From Galaxea fascicularis (lineage: Eukaryota > Cnidaria > Anthozoa > Scleractinia > Euphylliidae), in contig OX419339.1 of the NCBI GenBank assembly GCA_948470475.1, positions 5,756,685-5,820,684 of the forward strand: a stretch of 64,000 nucleotides of DNA, given 5' to 3'. Shown piece after piece: positions 23,601-35,300 of the stretch (position 1 is its first letter; each line of letters starts with the position of its first letter). The notes beneath the pieces are model-generated. The model was not told the DNA's origin, made no database searches, and worked only from the letters and a program-made list of their open reading frames with translations. A program made the translations under genes and the position numbers.

Positions 23601-24632
23601 AACAACAACAATGACTTCACAAAAGTAACTGCAAAAACTCATAACTCGTGCTCTTTGTCATGGACAGCCAAGTTGAAAATTTATTGCAACTTGGAAGTCT
23701 TGGATGTTTGGTCACTGACTGGCTACAGACTGTCTGGGGAGAATCATTGTTTTTATAGGCTCAGATGAGGCCTTCCAAGGGGTAGTGCGTTGTTGCTTTT
23801 TCACTCGTTTATGACTCTGTGGTTTAAGGGGAAAATGTTACTGACAGTTAAAAAGAAGACAAAGAGGAATTGAAAGTGAATCATCCCTGCTGCAAATTGT
23901 CGCATTTTTTCTGCCAATTTGTGTCGGTTTTCAGTGTTTTGGGAGCTGTGTCCCTCTTTGCTTCAAAGCCTTTGAAGGCCTCACAGATACTCACGAGCCT
24001 GATGGGGATCTGGGGTCATGCTGATGTTGAATTAGCAATCAGGTAATAAGTCGTGATTTCTGTCAAGTCTGAGTCACCAGACCAAATATTGAGGAAGTCA
24101 GTCAGGATGAGATATTAAGATAAGGTATTGCAGATAAATATTTATTATCTCAATAATTATTATTAGTCTTGTCATGTTCAAAGTGTGACTTGAGGATACT
24201 GGAACTCTGTTAGCTACATTGGTATGAACCCTCCTAATTTGCCTATGTTAAATATTTTATTCCTGTTGCAAATCTCTTTACCAGTAATTTGGGAACTATG
24301 CCGCTGTTTTTTTTATTGACCTGAAAGTTGCTCTTCTTCCTGTAAATGTACTGGTGTAGTTGTAGTTTGCTCACATTCTTTTTATATGCTATCAATTCAA
24401 TTGTTAAAAAAATTATTTCAATCTTTGCTATTGTATATTATGAGAGAGATGTTGCATTCTCTTGCAATTTCATTTTCTCAATTTATTAAAGGAAATCCAC
24501 TTGACTTACAACCTTGATGTCATCAAGTCTTGCTCAGTAAAGAATGGGTATTTGTGTTTTTTGTTTTGTCAGTTGTTATGGTACTGGGCTGAGTCTACAA
24601 TTTCCCTAGGGATGTTGGAGGGGAAGAGAGGA

Positions 24633-24647
24633 GGGGGGGGGGGGGGG
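24633..24647 (+). repeat. Homopolymer run of 15 G
   Basis: Uninterrupted G run preceded by GGAGGGGAAGAGAGGA; a G-quadruplex-prone and sequencing-error-prone tract. Confidence 0.95.
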
Positions 24648-25302
24648 TGCACTATGCTTGTTTCTGAAAGTGAAAGGTAAGGCTCTTTCTGACCAGAGAC
24701 AATTTCTTCTGATAAAGATCAATTTCTTTAAAAATGTCACCCGATGTTTCGATGACCTCATGTCATCATTGTCAAATGTGAGGAAAATCAATATGACATA
24801 TATACACAAAAAATACGTGTGAATTACTAGAATGCAAATGAAGTAACATGCAAGTGTTCACCCAGTTTAAAGATGCACTTATCACAACAGACACCCTTGT
24901 CAGTATTCTTTGTTTTCAACCAAGGTGGCCAAGTTGTTGGCCAATACTGCACAAACCTTTTGGCAAGATTTCCACACAGCCCCATACATTAATCATACAT
25001 GCATTTTGTGACTTAAACTCTATTTGTTTTAGGAACAAGGTTAGTTTAGGCTCCTTAGCTTTGAAGCCGTTTTAGGGATGTTGGGTGGAGCATTGTGTGA
25101 CATCCCAAAAAAACAGCTGTGAAGGAGACTAGGGTTAGTATGACAGTGATGCATGTACGAGGGACTGTGTGGAAATTGGTAGAATTTGGATATAAAAATA
25201 GAGTTTTGTTACCCGTGGAGAGACAACCAACAAGGCCGGCATGACGTCACCACATCAGCAATACAGTAATTATTACAGAGTACTATTCTAAACAATATCA
25301 GT

Positions 25303-25308
25303 TTTATT
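25303..25308 (-). terminator. Candidate poly(A) signal of ARPC4
   Basis: AATAAA on the minus strand (TTTATT on plus), about 165 bases beyond the ARPC4 stop. First canonical hexamer seen downstream, so a short 3' UTR is expected. No transcript evidence. Confidence 0.6.
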
Positions 25309-25472
25309 TCCATTAGTTCCTGCAGACCATTGCAATTTCATGTTCGTAACAATCAATGACTTCACAAGATACTGTTGGTTACATATAGATTACAAAACTA
25401 AATATAAAGGAACTCTGTATAAAGTTTCGGAAAGTCTAACACTTCGATCACAACCCTATAACAATTTCAGGT

Positions 25473-25979
25473 CTAAAAATTCTTCAGGAATTCTTCGGCG
25501 CAGATACGTGCTCTTGCATTCACAGCCAGCTTCATTTCACTGATTTCCTTGTCTATCTCCTCCATAAACTGAATGACAAAATCCACGAGCTTGTGCTTAA
25601 ACATCTCCTCTGTGTGGAAATTGGTAATCAGAAAGCTGATGTCGTATCCTTCGACGGGCTTCCTTCGGAGGATAACAAAATGTTCGGCCCGCATCATCAT
25701 AAAGCGCATGAATTTCTTGCACAGGATCTTCTCAATCTCGTCAGCCTGTTTCACTGCAATGCTTATTCGGAGAGAGTTGATGGAGCCTTCAATAAGAACC
25801 TTCTCTCTTTCGTTTCGGCTGATAACCACTGGTGTTAATAGTAATTCCTTGCTGCTGCGGACCTCCACTTCAGGTTTGTTGTGCCTTTCCACAACTTGAG
25901 AATCAAAATTTTCCAAGCACATCGATGCTGTTAGTGTTGAACGGACAGCGTTCAGGTAAGGACGTAATGTTGCAGCCAT
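25473..25979 (-). CDS. ARPC4: Actin-related protein 2/3 complex subunit 4 (intronless)
   Basis: A single open frame of 168 residues from ATG at 25979 to the stop at 25473-25475, the same length as the human subunit and very similar along its whole length by eye. ARPC4 forms, with ARPC2, the structural core of the Arp2/3 complex that nucleates branched actin filaments. Visible conserved segments include MAATLRPYL at the start, [49 protein letters not shown], and the C-terminal [12 protein letters not shown]. The frame is open eight codons further upstream to a GTG, but there is no ATG there and the family start is MxATLRPYL. There is no intron, although neighbouring genes are heavily interrupted. 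It is divergent from CNOT1 with 336 bp between start codons. Frames on the opposite strand here are shadows. Confidence 0.97.
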   Translation of the reverse strand: MAATLRPYLNAVRSTLTASMCLENFDSQVVERHNKPEVEVRSSKELLLTPVVISRNEREKVLIEGSINSLRISIAVKQADEIEKILCKKFMRFMMMRAEHFVILRRKPVEGYDISFLITNFHTEEMFKHKLVDFVIQFMEEIDKEISEMKLAVNARARICAEEFLKNF

Positions 25980-26315
25980 TATTTTGCCCAAGAAGAAAGA
26001 CACTTACACAGGACAAATTCTAAAACAATGGCGGAAACGATTCCCTCTCCTCCCTCTCGTTCCTACGCATGACCACCTAATGAACCGCTGGTCAAAAGTA
26101 CTGATGACATTGATTGCGTGGGGCATTGTGGGATATTAAACATTGTGTTCCGCCATTTTCGATTTATTCTTCTGCTTTCTTCGTGAACATTATGCCATTC
26201 CTTTTGGCTCTAGATAGTTGTTTTCGGTCATCATGACGGTACCCTATACCCTCCCTGACACCAGAAAAGACGTGACATTAGCATGAGAGATTTGAGAGGT
26301 TGACTGGCAAAGAAC
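25980..26315. promoter_or_regulatory. Divergent ARPC4/CNOT1 intergenic promoter region
   Basis: The 336-bp gap between the two start codons must contain both 5' UTRs and core promoters unless distant upstream exons exist. Two related motifs, AATGGCGGAAAC at about 26027-26038 on plus and TTCCGCCATTTTC at about 26148-26160 (GAAAATGGCGGAA on minus), lie in opposite orientation. They resemble the YY1/ETS-type ATGGCGG and GGAA elements common at housekeeping promoters. No TATA box stands out. Sharing of the promoter is inference from spacing. Confidence 0.6.
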
Positions 26316-29300
26316 ATGAGCACTTGTGTAGACTCTTTGTCTTTGGCGCTGGGACAGATCAGCTTTGCGGTCAACGATTTAACCAAAAAGAACTACAAAG
26401 CTACACTAAAAGAAATACATGAGGTAAAGGGAAACAAACTTGACGTGATATTGTTTACAGGGTTTATTTATTGGTGCTCAGTTGAAGGATCCATGTTGTT
26501 GTTATGATAAGCGAGGAGGTCAGGTAAAAGTTATTTTTGGTCTGCACACAAGCAGAAAACAGCACAAAAAACAAAGTTTTTGCTGGGAAAGTAATTGTTC
26601 CTGATGGGAAAGATTTCCGCAGAGGTCCCTACATTAATTATACATGCATCACTCTCATACTAACTCTGTTCCAAAAACGAATTGAGTTTGAGTCACAAAA
26701 TGCATTCATAATTAATGTAGTGACCTCTGCGGAAATCTTGCCGGCTGACGTTTTGAGTATTTGCCTTTCTGTGGAAGCTAAATGAAACTTAAGTTATTTT
26801 AGCACTAAAATGTCAGCTTTTAGAATCTTTGCATTATGATCAATTTACATCAATTTTATTGGAGTAAACCCTTCTATGAAATAATGAATCTGTATGTCAC
26901 CTGAGCTCACATAGAGTAATTCAGTTATGTACTTTTTAAACTAAAAATACTTGGTTGTTTGTTGAAAGAAAAGCAGTATCATAAGGAGCAGTAAGATACT
27001 TAAATGCATGTCTAAAGATATATGTAATTGATTGGTTTCCATACATGAACTTTGCAGCTAATTGAGAAGCATGGTTTTGAGGCAGAACGTCACTTATTCC
27101 GATGTCTATTCTCCTTTATTGACTTTGCTGGTGATGGTAAAAATAATGGCAAGGACTTTTTGCAGGTGAGGGTGATGTGGAATGGTCCAAAAGGTGGTTG
27201 TACCAGTCAGAGGGCTAGGTGTGATTTTCAGGGCTGTGCTCTAGTGGCACCTGGTCGCCCCTGACGACTTACTTTTGCCTTTGGACGACCAGGAAGTATT
27301 AGCATTTGCACTAAAATTATATGCTGGGTGCCCTGGATTTCAAGGGTTTAGAGAGTTTGGGTGCCCAACTACTATGCTTAGAGCACAGCCTTGATTTTGT
27401 TGTTGTCAATTTTTATGAGGAAGTGACAAGCCAGTCTAATAATAATATTATTATTAATAATTAGTGTAACACAACCCATATAATTTTAGCTTTCTGCATT
27501 ACAAATACTTTCCTCTACCTTACCCCACCCTGCTTTTCATTGTACCTATCACGAATTTCAATAGGTGCCAGCTATTTATCAGAGTCAATGGCTACTTGGC
27601 CATGTTGGTCAACAACATAAAAATGGCTGCTTCAATTGCCACAGCTTCCTACTATCACGAGGGCATAAACCTGCTATGAATCTTATTGATAGCCTTGCCT
27701 ATCCTTCCTTTCCTTACCTGCCATAGTGTACTCCAGCCTATCTTAGTCTATGTTTTTTGCAATACCATCCTCTTCCCTTAATTTTTCCTTACCCTACCCT
27801 ACTGTTCTGTAGGGTAGGGTAAAGTTGGCTGTCCATAGTAAATGCTAGCTAAATTTTTTAACCTAGGTTGAAAATAAATTCCCTTTGTCTCATAACCCTA
27901 ATTTTGAATAATTAGGCTTAGGAGACATTTAAGGGATTTGAGAATCAACTTGGGTTCAAATTTTTTACTGGAATTTAATTTTTATCTGCAACATATACGT
28001 GTACACTGTGATTTAGAGGGGAGACAGAAGCCAGGAAACATCCTGAAGATTTCTTTCAATCAAAAACAATGCTTGGTTAATTGAAGGACCCCATGCCTAA
28101 CTGACCTGTATGCTGTATGCTGTTTTTGTGGGTCGTTGTTTTAATTTCATCCAAAGCAGCTGAATTTTTACATGTTTCCAAAGACTCAATGGAAAAAACA
28201 TTGCTCTGTATTATGTTTCCCCAGTTTCCGCTCCTTTTTTGGCAAATAATTTATGCAAAAACTCAGTTATTTCCTGGTGGTGGAACTTTTGATATGTGAC
28301 AAACAAAAAAAGTAGAGTCAAAAGATTTGCAACAGACACCACCTGGAGAAAAAAATGGAGGTTTGCAAACATTATTATTTTATCAAAAAGGAAGAAGAAA
28401 CTGGAGACAGAAAATACAGGGCAATGTTACCGTAAAAACACGTGTATAAGCCGCACTCGTAGATAAGCCACACCCCCAACTTTGGCACTCGATTTTGAGA
28501 AAAAATAAAAACTTTAAAAAAGTCAATGAATGAAGTTTGATGCCTTGTACGTGTAAGCTTAGTTTGTGGTAAACATTAAGCGAACTTATTAGGCGAATTC
28601 GAATGCTTTTTACTGTTAAGTCTTACTCTTCATACCTTTTCTGGATGCAAAATTTTGATATCCCAGAATAAAAAAGCTCTTTTGTTAAGATTTCAACCGC
28701 ATTTTAAAAGGCATTTTAAAAGACCGAAGATAGCATGAAACGAGCAACAGCTAAGTAACTAGGCACTTGGGTAAAGAGAGGACTAGGCACCAGTACAGAG
28801 AAGGAAACACTGTGAACATGTTCGACAACCCCTTGGATAAATTTGCAGTTAAAGTGACATAAAACAACGAAACGGTTGGTCATTTGCCCCATGAGTTCTC
28901 CCGAATAGCGTGGTATTTTCTCGCTCGTGGTGGAAAGATCAGCATCGATGTGATTGGCCGCTGACAGCATTGCAAGCAACTGTGGAGAGGAATGGAAATT
29001 CCATGCCGGCTGGGGTTTAGTTGCTCTAGCAAAGCGAAAATCGGTCACTTAAAGGAGCTTCTAACGAAGAAGATTCATTGATTCGTTGATAGAATCTAAA
29101 GAAACTCCTTTCTCTCCTTTCTAAAGAAAGCTCCTTTAGGAGCCACCACTTCTAGCAAAAGCAATGAACAACACAACAACAGGTTTCAGTTTGATGTATA
29201 TTTATTTATCGAAGTCTAAAGAGGTATTTATGATCGTTATTGACTTCCCAATGAAGATGGTCTCTTAGATAAGCTGCACCACCACTTTTGAGGCCAAATT

Positions 29301-32300
29301 TGGGGTAAAAGAGTGCGGCTTATACACGAGTGTTTATGGTATTCTATTAAACCAAAGGCCACATGTTGCAAAAATTCAGCTGATTTACTTTGGACAGAAT
29401 TTTAAAAAGGAGCCAAAAAGCACCATACATTCTTGTAGGTCAGTCATGCACCGGGCCCTTAAATTCTATCCTGTAAGTGTTACTACCAGTAAATGCTGTG
29501 ATGAACAGAAATTTGTTGCAGGTCTTTGCAACATGTACATCCCTATAATTAATCAGTTAATGATGAACTTGGTTCAAAAGAAAGTCAGATTTATCAGTAG
29601 TCAGTTCTTTGAAGTCTCACTCTGTGAACAGTAACACAGATTATTACTCTTGTTTGCCTCTAACAAAGATCTACCCATATGTAATGTCCAGCACAACAGC
29701 AGTGTTTATAACCCTTGCTCTTATAAATACATGTAAGAACCATTTTGTCTCCTTCACATATTAATGTTACAGTTAGTTTTTGTGCTTTAAATTAGCAAGC
29801 GTTTTCTCTGCGGGTTTAGAGCATCCAGAGCTATAATAAAAACTTTAAGCATTTTTAGTTTTCAAATTTTATTATTTTAATGGTCAAAGTGACTCTTTCT
29901 GTCGATACACATGTAACAGAGTTATTTGAAGTATTTTTTCTGCAAGACATGTAAGGTCCAGCAAATTAGCTCTGTTAACCTTCTGTGGGACATGCGGCCA
30001 CATGATAAGACCAATAGCAAAATAACTTAGTAAGATATTGATTGGCTGAAATGCTTTTGTCTTCACTTTTTAGTGTCAGTTTCTCATTCAAGAATGCCAG
30101 ATGCTTGTCTCCAAACCCAACTTTTCATCTATTTTGTGTTATGCCATTGAAACCCCAGAGCACAAGCAGCGTACATTGAGGCCTTCATCACAGTTGCTTC
30201 CTAATATGAGCAGAGTGTTGAAGCTTAACAAGGTGCAAGAGGTGGGAATGTTGTCTTATTTTCTCCAATTGCTACAAGTTTATATTTTGTGTAATACCAA
30301 ACACAAGATGTTGTTTACTGGTGTTGCAGGTGGTATAATAACATTATTTTTTATTTCAAATTGAGTTCAAGCCACTATAAAATTTATCAAGTGGAAAAGT
30401 GTTTCATGGTTAACTGAACCAGGGTTAATTAGCTATGGCACAGTCAGTGTCTTGCTTTTCACAAGAGGAGGTTGTCTTTTATGCTTGCTGAATTTAGATA
30501 ACCTTTTGGAAAGAAATAATATTTTATTGATGTTGCCATGTTAAAGTATTGACCGGAGCTTTGTGCAGGAAACCATGGGCATTAAATATCAACAAAATGA
30601 TACTTGTACAACATCTTAAAGATATGGCACAGCAGTATACAGTATGTCTGGGCTGATGTTTTGGCAGTTTTTTGATACCAGATTAATATCACTGGAATCA
30701 GCCTCCCTTTGTAACAGCTTGCATATTATGTTTTTAATCTCAGGCCAAACCTGACAGATGTTTTGCAGAAAAAAAAAAGCCTCATTTGCCTGATGTAATT
30801 TATGACTTTTACGTCAGTGTTGCTGTCATGATTGTTCAGAAAAATCAAAAAAGAATTATTGTTGGGTCAAATTTTTGCATTGCTCCCATTTTCAAAGTTT
30901 AAACAAACTGGAAGTACATTAATCCAAGCAAGTTGAGATTCTTTAATATCTGTTTTTCCCACAGTAGTGTCAATCATCAAGTTGTGGGGTTTAGGTAACA
31001 TTGACTGATCGATGTTTAGAGAAAGAGAAGATCTAAAACATTGTGAAGTGAAGTTCTTGGTTGTGTGTTGTGATTTCAGGGATGCTAATTGATAGCAATA
31101 ATGTCAATAACATTAATTCCCTGTAACTAGTTTTATTTCTGTTATTCTTCAGGTTATTTTTGGTTTGAGCCTCTTAAGTTCGTCAAATGAAGAGCTAAAA
31201 AATCATGGTATGTTTTAAATAATCATTGCCTTGATGAAAAGCTAGGCTGGATTGTTAACCTTCACTTCTTTTTAGTAGTCTTAAATGTGCTGAGCGAGTT
31301 TGTCTTTTCAGTGAATAATCCTGTCCAATATTTTCAAGCAATATTTCAAGTAATATTGTTACAGTTTCTCGTTATCAGACTAAACACTTCAGGTTTATTT
31401 AATGTTTTGAATACCTTTGCTTAGTTATTGAACTTTTTTTTTCAGCTGCTCAGTTTGTGAAACACAAGTTGCCTGATCTTTTGCGGTCATACATAGATGC
31501 TGGTAAGGTACTGCTGTTGTACATGGAGATCTGGTGAACATTCCTTAATGATGAATTACAATTGTAATTTTCCACTGGACAAGTGAAAGGAAATAAGTGG
31601 AAAATGTTTTTATCACTGTTGTTTACATGTACAATGAAGGTCCAGCTGTAGCCATCAGCTTGGAGTGCATGGCCACCAGTGGTGTGATACTTCCAGTTCA
31701 CGTCTGAAATTATTGTCTTCTCCCTCTGTCTGTATTGCCTTTGAAACATTTAAATTGAAATAACTAATGAAACTGCAACAGCAGTGACAACGTTAACTAT
31801 TCTGTTGTGTCTGTGTGAATGTCAGATGTTGGAGGTGTACAGGAAGGTGGGTTGACTGATGTTGCCATAGAGGTGCTGCATCGCCTTTTAACTCATGTGA
31901 TACATGGCCCAAGGGAACAAGTTGGAGTTGGTGATGATCAAGTGACAGCATTTTTGGAAACATTAAAAAGAGGTTTGTATTCTAATACATTGGAACATGA
32001 GCTCCACCTTTCATAAGTGACCACTTTTCCGCCTCTTGTAAGTGACTGGGACCTCTCTTAGAGATGGCTGTTTGAAATTTGCTATTGTTGTAGGTGTCTA
32101 CTTGATGCATAACCTGCTATATTTCTCCTAGACAGAAATTTGAAAATGTGTCACTATAATGTATTTGCCATATTATTACAGCAGATGTAAATCTCACAGT
32201 CAGAAGTTGTTCCTGAAATGAATTATCTTACCACACATTAACGCCTGTGTTGCAAATGGAGGTTGGGTGCTCAAGGATCTGGGGACTGGAACCCCCGACC

Positions 32301-35300
32301 CAAACCCAGGTCGGTGGAACACCCCATAAGCCTGCCCTACCCACAACCCAGGGACAAGCCCAACCCACCACACCAGACCCCAGATCAAGCACCCGTCACA
32401 GTAAACAATGAGCTTAGTGGAAAAAAACTTCCAAGGAGAGACCCTGACTCTCCTTAACAGGGAGAGGAGGGAGGGGAAGTACTGGAAAGCACACAAGTGA
32501 CAACACTAAACGTTGAGCTCAGCAAAACCACGAGCACATGCGAAAGCGCACACATAAAATACAGAAGAACTGCTGACCACTAGAACTGCCAGAAGACGCC
32601 AAAAACACTGCCGGCACACCCCAAAAATAAACTAATAAAAACTAATGCTAATGTCTTGCCACCACCAAACAAACTGAGCAACTTGCTCTTAGTCGTTAAC
32701 TAGTTAACTAAGTTAAATTGCATTTAACCCTATAATGAAGTGTTGAAATTACCAAATTATGCAAATTACCCAAAATCGAGAACCCCTGTGGCCTGACCTC
32801 TCATAAGCGACCACCATCCACAAGAGACCACCTAGACTGGACATTTGGATGGTCGCTTACAGGAGGTTTTACTGTAGTTCTATGGCATCAGTTTATTAGA
32901 TTTATGCTGTCTGTTTGCTCTTTTGCAGATTTTCCAAAAGCCCGTGTTCCTGTAGTTCTTGCACCACTTCTATATCCAGAGTTGCAGGACATATCACCAG
33001 ACAAGTAAGATTCTCCCAAATCCCAATCTCTCTTGTTTCATCTTGTACTGACAGACAATTTGAATGTCGTCTTGATCCTGATCTTTGTTGTTGTTTTTTT
33101 TTTCATCAGCCTTATTCCAGAGCCATCCATTCTGTCCAAGACTGTGGTAAGTCAAGAGAACTGAAACGGGGGAAACATTTGAGTTTGAAATTTGGAAAAT
33201 GTTTATGCCATGCTCGAGTTAAAGACTTGATTGTGCATAAAGTGTAACGCAAGTGTTGCACTTCTCTTTTGGAGCTTTCAGTAATGTTTCTTAACAAGGA
33301 AATCAAAACCGTAATATTATACTTGGGAGTGGTTTAATATATATTCACTTTCTGAGTTCATTTGCATATACATGTATAGCCACAATGTCATCGTGATTAA
33401 TGTGTTGGGTGCAGTATTATTGTTATGTTGTGGGGACTTTTGACAAAATGGTGGCTTTTCACAGCGACAGGTCTTTGATGCCAGGGTAATAAATATTGAT
33501 AGATGTTTTTGTTGTATAATTTAATTAAAGGAAAAGAAAATTTGTCTGATAACAGAAACACTGATTTGAACATGACAGATATGGAGTACACTATTCTTTA
33601 TTAATATTTAATTATTTTTTACTACCATAACTTGCTACCTTTCTCCTATAGCCTGCCTGCTTAAGACTTAAGTCCAGTTTAGCCTTCAGTTTTATCCTTT
33701 AGAACTTATTATTCTTTTGTTACCCACACTTAAACAATTTTCTATTTCCTTTTTTGGTAGATGGAGGATGATTTAGCTGATCTGTTGCAAGAAATAGGAT
33801 ATTCCAGCTGTTCAAGGTAGTCTTTTGGTCTCATTTTCCTCATTTGTTTTATATACAGTAGTTTCACACTGTGCTTACCTCTGCAAGAGCTCCAAGTCTT
33901 AAACTCGATTTTATCCTGGAAAAAAAAAGGTCTTTGTTTAATGTCTTTATCTTGACTGATTGGTTACTTTTTGCTTTGTTTGTAACTGCAGTTAATGCTT
34001 TCCCTTCCCAAGTGACAACTGCATACTGGAGGAGGTCAAAATTAGCCCTTACACACTGTATGCATGCAACTGGGACCAATAATTATTGAAGGCGTTTCTC
34101 TAAAATCCAAAATCTCCCTAAACTCACCTTACTTTGGCATACAGACTGGTAATGTTGTTAGAAATGACATTCTGCACATATATAGAATGAATTTGGAAAT
34201 ATTAATTTAATTTTAAGCAGTGTGTGGCCCCTTTATGGGAAACCCTTCAACTGGGCAATTATGGGTACTGTAGCAGCTCTCGTAAGCTCTAAATTTCATA
34301 GGCAGGCATAGTGTAGTACCTCTATTGTTTTAGGGGTAGGGTCCATTGTTAGTGTTGTTTGTTCTTTTGTTCACCTGAAGGGTTGCAAGGCAATCTCGTG
34401 AGACCTTACGAGAGCTGCTACATGCCCCGCAATTAGAGGAGAAGTGTTCCTTTATGTGAAAGCAGGGCTGCCATTAATGGTATTTTTTAACTACAGCTTC
34501 TTGAATCCTTGGCTATTTTTTGTATAACCCCACCTACTTCAAACATTAGTGACAGCCCTGTGATAGGTTAAATACTAGAAAAATGTTTTATTTGTGTTTG
34601 ACTGGGACCACAACAGTCTTGATTTAGGTGAGGCCTCTGTTGCCTGCTACATCAATATTTTTTTATAACATTACAACCAGATTTCTGTTAGAAAACGAGG
34701 CGTCTCAACCTCACGTAAAATTTAGGTTGGTATTTTGTAGAGGTGTATATGATCTGTTCTGTAACTTGAATTGCTCTTGCTTAACTGTGATGCTTTTGTT
34801 GTGATTGTATTTCCATTTAGTGTTGATGAATGTAAAGACACTCTTATCCAGTTTGGTGTTCAAGATATCACTCCATCATCTGTGGCCAGAGTTATTGGTG
34901 AGAATTCTTCCATGAAAGACTCTGTAGTTTCATGCTTATAAGAGTACAATAATGCTTCCACAGTAACTTTTTGTTATTTGAGAGTAAAATCATTATGAAC
35001 TTATGGCAGTTACAATTATTTACTCATTAATTTTGTTCTGTACTGGAAATTAATTCAAGCCTTCAAGTTGCAATGCAATTAATTGATTTTAAAAAGAAAA
35101 TAACTAAGATGCTATCATGCTGTTTGTGTCCCAGGAATGATGGTTAAAACAGTGTTTGGCCTCAGTGAACATGTTACAATACAGGTAACAACAACAGCAA
35201 TACTTTATTTACCCATGCTACATATTTACTAGGAAAAAAGGGCGTTTGGGGCTGGAAGCATACCACAGAATTTATTTTAAATATTTTACCCAGAGCAAGT

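Larger units (their letters stand above)
22270..25302. other. Non-coding interval between convergent convertase and ARPC4
   Basis: About 3 kb holding the convertase 3' UTR and intergenic DNA. No canonical AATAAA was seen close to the convertase stop, so its 3' end is unplaced. The interval includes a perfect hairpin at 23564-23600 and a run of 15 G at 24633-24647. Short frames here have no recognisable domains. Confidence 0.5.

Noticed and set aside
25573..25899. Plus-strand frames opposite ARPC4
   Set aside because: Shadows of the conserved minus-strand ARPC4 coding sequence.
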